From Candidatus Ornithospirochaeta stercoripullorum (GTDB lineage: Bacteria > Spirochaetota > Spirochaetia > Sphaerochaetales > Sphaerochaetaceae), in NCBI GenBank assembly GCA_017694595.1, contig JADIMT010000067.1, forward strand, positions 1 to 49,830: a stretch of DNA of 49,830 nucleotides, written 5' to 3'. Each line of letters opens with the position of its first letter. The stretch's first letter is position 1. This document shows positions 24,777-34,327 of this stretch, in pieces. The translations under genes were made by a program, and so were the position numbers. Under the pieces are notes generated by a model. The model did no database searches, had not been told where the DNA came from, and saw nothing but the letters and a program-made list of their open reading frames with translations.

Positions 24777-27426
24777 AGAATGATTTGAGAAGTTCTATAT
24801 GCTCTTTAGCTTTCTGGATCTTATCTTCGAATTCAGCTTTCTTTGAGCGTTCCTTCTCAACCGCCTCGGGCTTTGCGTGCTGGACGAAGTTCTCGTTGGA
24901 AAGCTTCTTCATGGAGCCTTCAAAAAGCTTCTCATTCTTCTCGATCTCACCTTGGAGCTTCTTGATCTCAGACTCCACATCGATTGCATCTCGCACGAAT
25001 ACGAACGCCTCGAAGCCATTGCCCGTAGCAGGAAGAGCACCCTTCACATCCTCGCTCTGAGTGCTGTCAATCACAACCGAAGATGCTGTCATGAAAACCG
25101 AGAGAAGACGCTCCTCCTCTCTCATGAATGAAGCGATGCGGTTTTCGGAAGCTGTACGGATAACAACTTTGAGCTTCTTCTCTGGAGCAATCTGCAAACT
25201 CGAACGTGCGGCTCTGACAAGTCTTGCAGCTTCCTGAAGCACAGAAACCAGTGAATCAGCTTCAGCATCATCGAGAGCTGGATCATAGACTGGATAAGAA
25301 GCTGTGATGACATCACCTTTATGGTTTGGAAGCTTCTGGTAAATCTCTTCAGTGATGAAGGAAAGGAATGGATGCATCAAGCGCATGCTTTTCTCAAGAA
25401 TATCCATGAGAATGGAGACCTGCAGATCTTTCTCCTCATCGCTTCCATTGAGAAGCTTTGGCTTAGATGCTTCGATGTACCAGTCACAGAAATCGTTCCA
25501 GAAGAACGAGTAGATAGTCTGGGCTGCATCGTTGAATCGATAATTATCCATTGCTGAAGCAATCTCACGAGCTGCATTGTTGAATCTTGAGTAAATCCAT
25601 CTGTCCATTATCGAAAGCCTGGATCTATCAATCTCAACAAGATTGCGTCCCCCTATATTCATCAGCAGATATCTTGTAGCGTTCCAGATCTTATTCGCAA
25701 ATCTTGAACCGAGGCGGAACGAATCCATGTCAATCATGACATCCTGCCCCTGCGCAGCAAGATAGCAAAGCGTGAATTTCATCGCATCCGCGCCATATTT
25801 ATCAATGACTTCAATAGGATCGATTCCATTGCCCAGCGACTTTGACATCTTCCTGCCCTGTATATCCCTTACAAGCCCCGTGATGACGATATCACGGAAA
25901 GGAGCTTTGCCAAGGAATTCCTCAGAAGCCATAATCATCCTGGAAATCCAGAAGAAGATGATGTCATACGCGGATACCAAGGTATTCGTCGGGAAGAATT
26001 TCTCAAGATCTGGAGTCTTATCAGGCCAGCCAAGCGTAGAGAATGGCCAGAGCCATGAAGAGAACCAAGTATCAAGGACATCATCATCCTGCTTGAGGTT
26101 ATGGCTATGGCAATCTGGACACTCATCAGGATCTGTTCTGGAGACAATCATCTTCCCACAGTCCTGACAATACCAGACAGGAATCCTATGCCCCCACCAG
26201 AGCTGACGTGAAATACACCAGTCACGGATAGTCTCCATCCAGTGGACATACGTATTTTCCCAGCGCTTCGGATAGAATACGATATCACCATGCTTCCAAG
26301 CTGCGAGAGCTTTATCAGCCAAGCTCTTCATGCTCACAAACCACTGCTCTGAAAGATAAGGCTCAACAGTTGTATGGCAGCGATAACAATGGCCTACATC
26401 ATGCGCATGGTCAGTTATCTTCACAAGATACCCACCCTTCTCAAGGTCCTCTACAACAAGGCTTCTTGCATCTTCAGCCATCATGCCCCTGTATTTCTCA
26501 GGCACGTTCTCATTGAGAGTTCCATCAGGATTGAGCAGATTGATAGCTTCAAGATTGTGCCTTCTGCCGCATTCCCAGTCATTAGGATCATGGGCAGGTG
26601 TAATCTTGACCATACCTGTTCCGAATTCCTTATCTACAAAGCTGTCAGTGATAATAGGAATCTTCCGGTCAGTGAGAGGAAGCAGAAGTTCCTTGCCTAC
26701 TATATCCTTGTATCTCTCATCCTCAGGATTCACAGCAACAGCAACATCGCCGAACATAGTCTCAGGACGCGTTGTAGCTACTGTAATATATCCAGAACCA
26801 TCAGCATACGGGTATCTGACATCATAGAGCTTGCCAGGAACATTCTCATACTCCACCTCATCATCAGCCAGCGCTGTACCACACTTAGGGCAGTAATTAA
26901 CGAGGTATTTGCCTTTGTAGATCAGCCCGCGCTCATAAAGCGTTACGAAAGCTTCTCTTACAGCTCTTGAAAGCCCCTCATCCATAGTGAAGCGCTCATG
27001 ATCCCAATCGCAGGAACAACCCATCTTTTCAAGCTGCTTCTTGATGATATCATGATGTTTTTCCTTGACTGTCCAGGTGCGCTCTACGAACTTCTCCCTT
27101 CCCAGATCCTGCCTTCTCAAACCTTCCTTCTGCAGCTGACGCTCAACGACATTCTGTGTAGCGATACCTGCATGATCAGTGCCAGGAACCCAAAGAGTTG
27201 GACGACCAAGCATCCTGTGATATCTTACGATTATATCCTGAAGACTATTGTTAAGCGCATGCCCCATATGGAGAATACCGGTAACATTCGGTGGTGGCAT
27301 AACAACAGAAAAATGCTCTTTATCAGAAGAGGAAGGTGCAAATTCCTTCTTCTCTTTCCACTCGGAATAAATACGTTCCTCAAAATCCTTTGGATCGTAA
27401 TTGCGCTGAAGTTCAACCGCTTCCAT
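24775..27426 (-). CDS. valS: valine-tRNA ligase
   Basis: This 883-residue class I synthetase has the HIGH box as HMGH (PPPNVTGILHMGHALNN) and the KMSKS box in GRKMSKSLGNGIDP. The editing domain between carries TTRPETMFGDVAVAV. Zinc-type CPKCG and CQDCG pairs are present. The C-terminal 65 residues form the coiled-coil arm typical of ValRS (ESEIKKLQGEIEKNEKL). It charges tRNA-Val. GGAGG lies eight bases before the ATG. It is divergent from glgA with about 127 bp between the starts. No T-box leader is evident in that gap. Confidence 0.97.
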   Translation of the reverse strand: MEAVELQRNYDPKDFEERIYSEWKEKKEFAPSSSDKEHFSVVMPPPNVTGILHMGHALNNSLQDIIVRYHRMLGRPTLWVPGTDHAGIATQNVVERQLQKEGLRRQDLGREKFVERTWTVKEKHHDIIKKQLEKMGCSCDWDHERFTMDEGLSRAVREAFVTLYERGLIYKGKYLVNYCPKCGTALADDEVEYENVPGKLYDVRYPYADGSGYITVATTRPETMFGDVAVAVNPEDERYKDIVGKELLLPLTDRKIPIITDSFVDKEFGTGMVKITPAHDPNDWECGRRHNLEAINLLNPDGTLNENVPEKYRGMMAEDARSLVVEDLEKGGYLVKITDHAHDVGHCYRCHTTVEPYLSEQWFVSMKSLADKALAAWKHGDIVFYPKRWENTYVHWMETIRDWCISRQLWWGHRIPVWYCQDCGKMIVSRTDPDECPDCHSHNLKQDDDVLDTWFSSWLWPFSTLGWPDKTPDLEKFFPTNTLVSAYDIIFFWISRMIMASEEFLGKAPFRDIVITGLVRDIQGRKMSKSLGNGIDPIEVIDKYGADAMKFTLCYLAAQGQDVMIDMDSFRLGSRFANKIWNATRYLLMNIGGRNLVEIDRSRLSIMDRWIYSRFNNAAREIASAMDNYRFNDAAQTIYSFFWNDFCDWYIEASKPKLLNGSDEEKDLQVSILMDILEKSMRLMHPFLSFITEEIYQKLPNHKGDVITASYPVYDPALDDAEADSLVSVLQEAARLVRAARSSLQIAPEKKLKVVIRTASENRIASFMREEERLLSVFMTASSVVIDSTQSEDVKGALPATGNGFEAFVFVRDAIDVESEIKKLQGEIEKNEKLFEGSMKKLSNENFVQHAKPEAVEKERSKKAEFEDKIQKAKEHIELLKSF

Positions 27427-27553
27427 AAAAAGGCCTCCAAACCTGTCCCATGAAGTTTAGCAAATTAGACGAAAACCAACAACAAGAAGAAAACTAAGGT
27501 ATGAATATCCGCGGAGAAAGGATATAATCATAGAAAACAGGGAGGCTAAGTTT

Positions 27554-29011
27554 ATGAAGAAGATTCTCTTTGCGGCATCAGAGTGTGTGCCGTTCGTCAA
27601 AACTGGAGGGCTTGCAGATGTCGTGGGAAGTCTTCCACAGGCTTTTGACAAAGATGAATATGATATCCGTGTCATCATACCCAACTACCACGCGATAAAG
27701 CCAGAATGGCGAGAGAAAGAGAAGTGTCTATATTACTTTCAGATGGACAATAGAGTTTATGTCGGCGTGCATATGCTCGAACATAATGGAATCACATATT
27801 ACTTAATTGACAATGAACAGTATTTCGGCGGCGTTGTCCCTTACTATGATCTCTATCAGGATCTGGAACGCTTCGCATACTTTTCCAAAGCAGTGCTTTC
27901 AGCTCTGCCACTCATCGGCTTCCGCCCTGACATCATCCACTGCCATGACTGGCAGACTTCGCTGATTCCAGTATATCTCAACACAGTATTCCAGGGAGAT
28001 CCCTTCTTCCGTGGCATTCGTACTGTTTTCACGATCCATAATATAAGATTCAAGGGCGAATGGGACGTGGGACACATCAAATGGGTGTCAGCACTGCCCG
28101 ATGAAGTCTTTGAGCCAGGTCTTCTAGTCAGCCCTTATCAGGATAGGTCAATTCCAAAGAATGACTGGAATTGCACGATGATGCGTGGAGGCCTTGTCTA
28201 CTCTGACTACATCACAACTGTCAGCAACAGCTATGCCTGGGAGATTCAGACACCTGAATTCGGTGAAGGACTGGAAGATATCCTAAAATGGAGGCATGAG
28301 AGGCTCTGGGGCATCATCAACGGTATCGATTACAATGTCTGGAATCCAGCAACCGATGAAAACATCAGTGCGAAATACACGAGTCGCGACAGAAAGTCAA
28401 AGAGAAAGAAGAATAAGACAGCACTTCAGAAAGAGATGGGTCTCAAAGAGAATCCAGATGTGCTGACTCTGGCAATCGTCTCAAGGCTTACTGATCAGAA
28501 AGGTCTGGATATCATAGATCAGGTAATGGATCAGATCTGCTCTCTTAATGTGAACATCATCGTGCTCGGAACAGGCAATCAATACTATGAGAACATGTTC
28601 AGATATTACCAAGGAAAATATCCTGACAAAGTCAGAGCAGCAATCACCTATTCCGATCCTCTCGCACACAGGATCTATGCAGGCGCAGATGCCATCCTTG
28701 TTCCATCAGCATTCGAGCCATGTGGCCTTACACAGCTTATCGCACTGCGTTATGGCATGGTACCAATCGTCCACGAAATCGGAGGCTTGAAGGATACAGT
28801 CAAACCATTCAACGAATATGAGGACAAAGGTACCGGCTTCTCCTTCCATAACTATACAGGAGGAGATCTGCTGGACAGAATCAAGCATGCTGAATGGATC
28901 TGGTACAACCGCCATGAGCTCTGGGATCGCATGCAGAAGCGTGGAATGGATGAAGACTGGTCATGGAAGAAATCCGCAGAAATCTACAAGGATCTATATT
29001 CCAGAATGTAA
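27554..29011 (+). CDS. glgA: glycogen synthase (ADP-glucose type)
   Basis: This 485-residue GT5 enzyme opens with FAASECVPFVKTGGLADVVG, which carries the KTGGL ADP-glucose-binding motif. HCHDWQTSLIP, NGIDYNVWNP and the C-terminal donor site PSAFEPCGLTQLIALRYG follow. It extends alpha-1,4-glucan chains, so the cell probably stores glycogen. GGGAGG stands nine bases before the ATG, and a TATAAT box at 27523-27528 marks the likely promoter. A terminator follows. No other glycogen genes are in the window. Confidence 0.95.
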   Translation: MKKILFAASECVPFVKTGGLADVVGSLPQAFDKDEYDIRVIIPNYHAIKPEWREKEKCLYYFQMDNRVYVGVHMLEHNGITYYLIDNEQYFGGVVPYYDLYQDLERFAYFSKAVLSALPLIGFRPDIIHCHDWQTSLIPVYLNTVFQGDPFFRGIRTVFTIHNIRFKGEWDVGHIKWVSALPDEVFEPGLLVSPYQDRSIPKNDWNCTMMRGGLVYSDYITTVSNSYAWEIQTPEFGEGLEDILKWRHERLWGIINGIDYNVWNPATDENISAKYTSRDRKSKRKKNKTALQKEMGLKENPDVLTLAIVSRLTDQKGLDIIDQVMDQICSLNVNIIVLGTGNQYYENMFRYYQGKYPDKVRAAITYSDPLAHRIYAGADAILVPSAFEPCGLTQLIALRYGMVPIVHEIGGLKDTVKPFNEYEDKGTGFSFHNYTGGDLLDRIKHAEWIWYNRHELWDRMQKRGMDEDWSWKKSAEIYKDLYSRM

Positions 29012-29036
29012 TGTCAAAATCTCTGAGATAAAAAAT

Positions 29037-29073
29037 GGAGCTGGAACAGAAAACAAATCCCAGCTCTTTCTTT
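29037..29073 (+). terminator. terminator of glgA
   Basis: GGAGCTGG (29037-29044) pairs with CCAGCTC (29060-29066) around a 15-base loop, followed by TTTCTTT. It lies 26 bp past the glgA stop. Confidence 0.65.
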
Positions 29074-29131
29074 GCCTATTACAACATGAATGTAGTTCCA
29101 ATTTGCTGAAAATTCAGAACACAAGCTTTTC

Positions 29132-29169
29132 AAAAAAAAAGATTCAATAAGCCGGGAGAGAACCCGGCT
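29132..29169 (-). terminator. terminator of the lipoprotein gene
   Basis: On the minus strand AGCCGGG and CCCGGCT pair around TTCTCT (29169-29150). A run of nine T follows after a nine-base gap (29140-29132). It lies 9 bp past the stop of the leftward lipoprotein gene. Confidence 0.6.
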
Positions 29170-29177
29170 CAGCTTAA

Positions 29178-30743
29178 TCAAAGCGAATCGATATTAATTA
29201 CCTGCTGTACATCTGTCTCATCGGTCATCAGAAGTCTTGGTTCTGCTTCCCTATCTATATTCCAGGCATATGTACCAACCTCATTGCTAGCCATATATTG
29301 CCAGTAAGTCACAGTACCATCATCACTCACATTGATTTCTGGACTTGCAATAGTCTTTCCCATCACATCACGTGATACGACTTCGCCCTTCTGGAAATCA
29401 ACATAGCATATTGCTGACTGACCGCTGAAAATGCTATCAGCCCAATATACACGCTCACCAGAAATTTCTACAGATGAGATATCATCATACTTAGAAGGCA
29501 GTGCAACTTCATCGATTTCAATATTCCCATCAGCACACTTCACCCTCAAAAGCTCTGTCTTTGTATCCCCGTAAAGCTTGAATATGCCAGCAACAGCATC
29601 ATTAACATACCCCATAGCCAACAACTCAATATTGTAAACATCATCGCTTTCCAACGGATATAGCTTATAATCCCCTTTCAGGATCTCATCGCCTGTATAG
29701 ACATAATCCATGACAAGAAGATTTCCATGGAAGATATCAAATGCATGGATGATGTTGCCATCAGCAAGCATCCGCTCAGTTGATGGATATGCATAATCAC
29801 TGTAATCAGCGCCAGTTGTCTCATCAGTCCAGTTGATTGTGAAATATCCTGGTTCGAATCTTGCTGGAGTCGATTCACGTGAAGAGCCTTGTACAAGTTT
29901 GTAGTACTGATCATTAGAGATATAAACCCCGAACATGACTAAATCATCGGAAGCAATATCAAGATATGGATAATTCATTACAGAGCTATTTGTCAAAGGC
30001 ACAAGCCCTGCTTGCAGATTGTCCTTGTCAGCAACATACAAGACAGATTTATCATCCGCATATGATCTCAATGCCATGTAAAGATTGTTCTGAGAGCTTA
30101 TTACAGTTTCATCGAAGATAGCAGTATCAACCCAGACGCCATTTTGCCAATCATTTGGATCCCGAAGCAGATATATCTCTTTGTTAGCTACATCAAATAT
30201 AGCGTCGTTCTGTCCATAATAATTGGTGAATTCTACCATCATCTCATATGGCTCATAAACCGTCTCTCCTGTTTTTTCATCAATGACGATTTCTCTATAG
30301 TGGACATCTGGAACATTCTTCACTCCAACGATATTATTGACGTGGCAGATATAATAACCTTCATCAATTTCATACAGAGAAGCATCCTCAAATATTACTT
30401 TCGTTCCTGAAGCACTCTCAAAAACAAGTGGCTGGAAGCCTATAGAGTCTGGGCTCATATATGACAGATATGATTGCCCATCAATTGGTACAGCTGGTAC
30501 AGTCTCGGATGGCTGAGCAGGTATTTCAACATAAGACAAAGATGAAACTCCGCTTGTACCCCCATACACATAAGGCGAAATCGAGGAAATATCCTCTGAA
30601 GCAACTGTCAAAACAGAAGACAGTCCCTCCTCTTCATCTACAGGGTCTTCACCAGTCGAAGGCTCTTCAACGGCTGAGTAAGAACATGCAAAATTGAGAA
30701 TCAAAAGCAAAGCAGTAAGAGCAACAGCTATTATTCTTTTCAT
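29178..30743 (-). CDS. predicted lipoprotein of unknown function
   Basis: This 521-residue protein starts at ATG 30743 (AGAGG upstream) with a signal peptide ending in the lipobox LNFAC, giving Cys20 as the lipid anchor. A proline-, serine- and glutamate-rich spacer follows. The body is beta-rich with recurring short blades (YVADKDNLQ, DLVMFGVYI, VYWADSIF), which would suit a beta-propeller; this is weak. It has its own promoter-like TTGATT-17-GATATT. The ECF sigma/anti-sigma pair lies just upstream but a terminator separates them. A surface or periplasmic sensor role is possible but unproven. Confidence 0.6.
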   Translation of the reverse strand: MKRIIAVALTALLLILNFACSYSAVEEPSTGEDPVDEEEGLSSVLTVASEDISSISPYVYGGTSGVSSLSYVEIPAQPSETVPAVPIDGQSYLSYMSPDSIGFQPLVFESASGTKVIFEDASLYEIDEGYYICHVNNIVGVKNVPDVHYREIVIDEKTGETVYEPYEMMVEFTNYYGQNDAIFDVANKEIYLLRDPNDWQNGVWVDTAIFDETVISSQNNLYMALRSYADDKSVLYVADKDNLQAGLVPLTNSSVMNYPYLDIASDDLVMFGVYISNDQYYKLVQGSSRESTPARFEPGYFTINWTDETTGADYSDYAYPSTERMLADGNIIHAFDIFHGNLLVMDYVYTGDEILKGDYKLYPLESDDVYNIELLAMGYVNDAVAGIFKLYGDTKTELLRVKCADGNIEIDEVALPSKYDDISSVEISGERVYWADSIFSGQSAICYVDFQKGEVVSRDVMGKTIASPEINVSDDGTVTYWQYMASNEVGTYAWNIDREAEPRLLMTDETDVQQVINIDSL

Positions 30744-30800
30744 AGCAACCTCTGCAACACAATATCTTTTTACTACAATCAAAAATCAAGCGCTAGATGC

Positions 30801-30826
30801 AAAACAGGCAGGAAAATCCCTGCCTG
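30801..30826 (-). terminator. terminator of the ECF sigma/anti-sigma operon
   Basis: On the minus strand CAGGCAGG and CCTGCCTG pair around GATTTT (30826-30805), followed by TTTT. It begins about 32 bp after the anti-sigma stop and insulates the lipoprotein gene downstream. Confidence 0.8.
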
Positions 30827-30857
30827 AACCATCTCCAATCCCCAATGGCCATGGTCT

Positions 30858-31400
30858 TTAGTTCTGAGCCGGTTCTGTTTCAAGCGGCTGCAGTCCTTTT
30901 ATCGATATATCTACATTATATCCCTTGCTGTCAAGATACTGGAGTATCTCCTCAAGCGTATAATTCTCCAATCCATCATTATCTGAAACATAATGGACAT
31001 TAGAGCTGTCCGCTTGCATAGCGAATGAGGGAAGGATATCTTTAGTCTGATCGGAGGATGTGCCAAAGAACATGAAACCTCCGATGAAGATGAAGACAAC
31101 AGCCGCTGCTGCAGTAACTAAGCTTGGGACTGAAACTTCCAGACGACGGCGCAGGAAGCTGATTTTCTTGCCTTTCTCAAAATATTTCTTATCGAGAAGA
31201 GAGAATATCTTATCTTTGTTCCTAAGAAGAATTTCATCGGAAAAAGAGGCTGCCTTGATTCTCTCATCCAGATCTTTCATATCACATAGATGCTTCCTGC
31301 AAGCCGGACAATGCTCAAGATGTTCTTCCACCTGAGTCTTGTACGGCTCCGGAAGCTCCCCGTCGAGATAAGCTGACAGCATCTGCGAATCAATACACAT
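30858..31400 (-). CDS. zinc-finger anti-sigma factor, membrane-anchored
   Basis: This 180-residue protein has an N-terminal zinc-binding anti-sigma domain (ELPEPYKTQVEEHLEHCPACRKH, the H-x3-C-x2-C pattern). A membrane segment at about 93-112 (VPSLVTAAAAVVFIFIGGFM) and an extracytoplasmic tail of about 68 residues follow. Such proteins hold an ECF sigma at the membrane until a signal releases it. The gene overlaps the sigma gene by 11 bp, the usual coupled arrangement. The outer tail (LENYTLEEILQYLDSKGYNV) is not a known sensor domain. Confidence 0.85.
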   Translation of the reverse strand: MCIDSQMLSAYLDGELPEPYKTQVEEHLEHCPACRKHLCDMKDLDERIKAASFSDEILLRNKDKIFSLLDKKYFEKGKKISFLRRRLEVSVPSLVTAAAAVVFIFIGGFMFFGTSSDQTKDILPSFAMQADSSNVHYVSDNDGLENYTLEEILQYLDSKGYNVDISIKGLQPLETEPAQN

Positions 31401-31923
31401 CCCTATCCTCCGTCATGAGGGCTTCCTCCAGCTTCTTTCTCGCTCTATATACCCTCACTTTAACATTCGTCTCGGAAATACCAAGCACTTTGGCTATCGA
31501 CTTATAATCGAGCCCGGAGTATTCCTTCAGCTGGATAACCATCCTCAGGTTCTCTGGAAGACTATCGACAGCGGCCCTGACAGCTCTTCTCTCGTCAGCT
31601 TCTACTGCGGACTCAGCCGCATCACGGCTTTCGAGAGAAGATGCAGGGTTGTGCCTGACTTTCTCAACCATCTCTATCTCACGCTTGTTTCGCCTTACAT
31701 GATTCAACGCGAGGTTCTTAGCTACTCTTATCAGCCAGTACTTCGCATCATCCTCCCCTGGAAAGGTCATATTCTTCAAATAGAACCTTTCAAAGGCTTC
31801 CTGCGTGAGATCCTCGGCGATTTCAATGTTATATACGATGTGCATAATCACCTGAACTATCAGATGATAATTTTCATCGTAGATGCGTCTGAAATCATCT
31901 CGGTCAGTGCTCTTAATCTCCAT
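31390..31923 (-). CDS. ECF-type RNA polymerase sigma factor
   Basis: This 177-residue protein has only the two ECF domains. Region 2 is at about 10-75 (YHLIVQVIMHIVYNIEIAEDLTQEAFERFY, with the DLTQEAF core). Region 4 is at about 115-170 (LPENLRMVIQLKEYSGLDYKSIA and GISETNVKVRVYRARKKLEE). It redirects RNA polymerase to stress or envelope genes and is paired with the downstream anti-sigma factor. An autoregulatory promoter is suggested upstream (31929-31955). The start is ATG 31923, directly against that -10, so the mRNA leader would be very short. Confidence 0.9.
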   Translation of the reverse strand: MEIKSTDRDDFRRIYDENYHLIVQVIMHIVYNIEIAEDLTQEAFERFYLKNMTFPGEDDAKYWLIRVAKNLALNHVRRNKREIEMVEKVRHNPASSLESRDAAESAVEADERRAVRAAVDSLPENLRMVIQLKEYSGLDYKSIAKVLGISETNVKVRVYRARKKLEEALMTEDRDVY

Positions 31924-31928
31924 CTTAT

Positions 31929-31955
31929 TAACACCTAAGCAGTGGAAAAGGTTAC
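31929..31955 (-). promoter_or_regulatory. possible ECF-type promoter of the sigma operon
   Basis: On the minus strand GTAACC followed by TTTT (31955 leftward) resembles the AAC-containing -35 elements of ECF sigma factors. GTGTTA lies 15 bp further on as a candidate -10, ending five bases before the ATG. There is no second copy in the window to compare with, so this stays tentative. Confidence 0.3.
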
Positions 31956-33355
31956 ACTATTTTTTCAAGAATAGCACCAGATGGCGTATCCTTCACGTTA
32001 TAACCACGTTTTTTGAGCTCTTCCCTTATCTCATCAGCTCGTTTGAAATCCTTGTTCTTCTTCGCTTCCTTGCGTTCTTCCACAAGTGCCCAGTCCTCAT
32101 CGCTGCCGACTCTCTCTTCGACCTTCTCGACTCTCTTATCGAGACGGAGTCCAAGAACTCCATCCATATAATCTGCAGCAATAAGCTTATCGGAAGCTGT
32201 AAGCGCCGAATCCTTGATCATCTTCCAGAGAATAGAAACAGCCTGAGGAGAACCAAGGTCATTTTCCATAGCATCATCAAAAGCTTTCATATAGCTCTTA
32301 GCTGCCTCAGAAGCTTCCTTCTGTGGCACAGCTTCAGATGCAAGCGCATCAAGACGCTCCATCAGACCTTTTCTGGCAGTTCTAGCAGCATCCAGAGCCT
32401 CAAATGAGAACTTCAGCTGACTTCTGTAGTGTCCAGTAAGGCAGAAATAACGATAGTCCAATGCGTCATAGCCTTCCTTCTCCAGCGATGGCAACGTGAC
32501 AAAGCCACCTGTCGATTTCGACATCTTCGCATTGCCCATCAGAAGGAATTCACCATGGCACCAGTAATTAACCCATGTCTTTCCAGTTGCAGCCTCTGAC
32601 TGGGCTATCTCGTTTGTGTGATGGACAGGAATTGCATCGATACCGCCACAGTGAATATCGAAATGCTCACCAAGATACTTCATAGACATAGCAGAGCACT
32701 CAATATGCCAACCCGGGTATCCACGGCCCCATGGAGAATCCCATATCATAGCCTGTCCTGCAAATTTTGAATTCGTGAACCAGAGCACAAAATCCTTAGG
32801 ATTCTTCTTGTTTGAATCAACTTCGATTCTCGCGCCGCTCTTCAAGTCATCGAGATTGAGACGCGCAAGCTTGCCATAATCATCAATCGAATCGATAGAG
32901 AAATAGACATTGCCACCGGCTGTATAAGTATGTCCACCCTCTTCCAGACGTTTGATGAGCGCTATCATATCCTGTATGTGATCAGTTGCTTTGCAAACAA
33001 TATCTGGACGGATTATGTTTAGCGCCTCTTCATCGCGGAAAAAAGCTTTAGTATAGAATTCTGCTATATCCCACACGCTCTTGCCACTTTCCCTGGCGCT
33101 TTTCTCCATCTTGTCTTCGCCATCATCGCCATCACCAGTCAGATGCCCGACATCTGTAATATTCATCACATGCTGGACGCTATAGCCAGCTCTCACAAGA
33201 GTCCTTTTGAGAGTGTCTTCGAATATATATGTCCTTAAATTTCCGATATGAGCATAGTTGTAGACTGTAGGGCCACAGCAGTACATCGAAACCTTTCCCG
33301 GTACAATCGGGACAAATTCCTCAACCTGCCTTGACATCGTATTATATAGCTTCAT
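31952..33355 (-). CDS. cysS: cysteine-tRNA ligase
   Basis: This 467-residue class I synthetase has the HIGH-type motif in MYCCGPTVYNYAHIGNLRTY, the zinc-site residues around GWHIECSAMS, HHTNEIAQSEAATG, and the KMSKS loop in GNAKMSKSTGGF. The C-terminal region ends with the typical KNKDFKRADEIREELKKRGY segment. It charges tRNA-Cys. AGGAGG lies four bases before the ATG. The length is standard. It faces away from murB across about 72 bp, and ends just before the ECF sigma gene with the possible ECF promoter touching its stop. Confidence 0.96.
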   Translation of the reverse strand: MKLYNTMSRQVEEFVPIVPGKVSMYCCGPTVYNYAHIGNLRTYIFEDTLKRTLVRAGYSVQHVMNITDVGHLTGDGDDGEDKMEKSARESGKSVWDIAEFYTKAFFRDEEALNIIRPDIVCKATDHIQDMIALIKRLEEGGHTYTAGGNVYFSIDSIDDYGKLARLNLDDLKSGARIEVDSNKKNPKDFVLWFTNSKFAGQAMIWDSPWGRGYPGWHIECSAMSMKYLGEHFDIHCGGIDAIPVHHTNEIAQSEAATGKTWVNYWCHGEFLLMGNAKMSKSTGGFVTLPSLEKEGYDALDYRYFCLTGHYRSQLKFSFEALDAARTARKGLMERLDALASEAVPQKEASEAAKSYMKAFDDAMENDLGSPQAVSILWKMIKDSALTASDKLIAADYMDGVLGLRLDKRVEKVEERVGSDEDWALVEERKEAKKNKDFKRADEIREELKKRGYNVKDTPSGAILEKIV

Positions 33356-33415
33356 AAGCCCTCCTCATCATATGATATTCCTAAACTGCTTCCTTTCTCA
33401 ATCCTTGGCAGATGA

Positions 33416-33430
33416 TATAATAATATTATG
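33416..33430 (+). promoter_or_regulatory. -10 box placed for leaderless murB transcription
   Basis: A perfect TATAAT (33416-33421) ends six bases before the murB ATG at 33428, so the transcript should begin at or next to the start codon. There is no ribosome-binding sequence and no clear -35. Confidence 0.5.
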
Positions 33431-34327
33431 AAACGTTCTTCAAGGCATCTGAGCGGCTTGATCATCACTGAAAACATGGACATGAAGCTCCGTTCATCAT
33501 TCTCCACTGGAGGCAAAGCTGAATACTATGCAGAGCCAAGAGGCATTGGAGATTGCATATACTTGCTTGAGACTGCATACAGAAAGAACCTGAAAGTCAC
33601 GATTATCGGTTCTGGAACGCACATCCTAGTCTCCGATTCAGGCATCCCCGGCCTTGTGATATCAACAGCGGGGATGAAAGGCATGAGCATCAAAGGCTCT
33701 TTGCTCATAGCATCTCCTGGAGAGACGCTGGACAACATCATCAACAAAGCTATCGACCATAATCTTGCAGGACTTGAGAAGCTTGGAGGCATCCCTGGCA
33801 CTATCGGAGGCGCACTGGCAGTCAATGCAGGTGCAAACGCAATGAATCTCGCTGACGTCTTCTTCTATGCGGACTATCTGACAGCTGATGGATCGCTGCA
33901 TAGACGGCCCCACTTTCACGATGCATTCTCTGAACAGGACTCGATTTTCAGCAAGCATTGCCTCGTCGTCTCCGTAGCGCTCAGGCTAAACCCAACAAGA
34001 GCATCAGCTGAAGCAAGGGAGAGAAAGGAGGAGTATGTCGAGAAGATGTATATCCCGCCTTCACGCCGTTTCTCAGGAGAGATCTTCCGAGACAGCGATG
34101 AGATGAAAGCCGCAGAAGCAATCAGGAAAGCAAGACTCACAGGTCCCAATGGCAGCCATGCAGAGTTCTCCGAGTATCAACCGAACTCGATACTCACCTA
34201 TCCCGGCTGTATATCAAGCGAGATATACAACCTCATCGAATACGCGCAAGAGACGATTAAAAAGAAACTAGGAGTTTCTCTTGTCCCATCAATAACCATG
34301 CTGGGGGCATTCAGAAGTCCGTCTTGA
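33428..34327 (+). CDS. murB: MurB-family FAD protein with substituted catalytic residues
   Basis: This 299-residue protein has the MurB fold signature. The FAD part shows GSGTHILVSDSGIPG and GGIPGTIGGALAVNAGA, and the substrate domain follows from about residue 200. MurB reduces UDP-GlcNAc-enolpyruvate to UDP-MurNAc with NADPH. Aligning by eye to E. coli MurB, all three catalytic residues are changed: Arg159 (GYRDSIF) is Gln170 in SEQDSIF, Ser229 (AGSFF) is Glu218 in SGEIF, and Glu325 (LEPEVRFIG) is Ser288 in LVPSITMLG. It may be a diverged but working enzyme or a repurposed paralogue. It overlaps the convergent envelope protein gene by 17 bp and seems leaderless. Confidence 0.75.
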   Translation: MKRSSRHLSGLIITENMDMKLRSSFSTGGKAEYYAEPRGIGDCIYLLETAYRKNLKVTIIGSGTHILVSDSGIPGLVISTAGMKGMSIKGSLLIASPGETLDNIINKAIDHNLAGLEKLGGIPGTIGGALAVNAGANAMNLADVFFYADYLTADGSLHRRPHFHDAFSEQDSIFSKHCLVVSVALRLNPTRASAEARERKEEYVEKMYIPPSRRFSGEIFRDSDEMKAAEAIRKARLTGPNGSHAEFSEYQPNSILTYPGCISSEIYNLIEYAQETIKKKLGVSLVPSITMLGAFRSPS

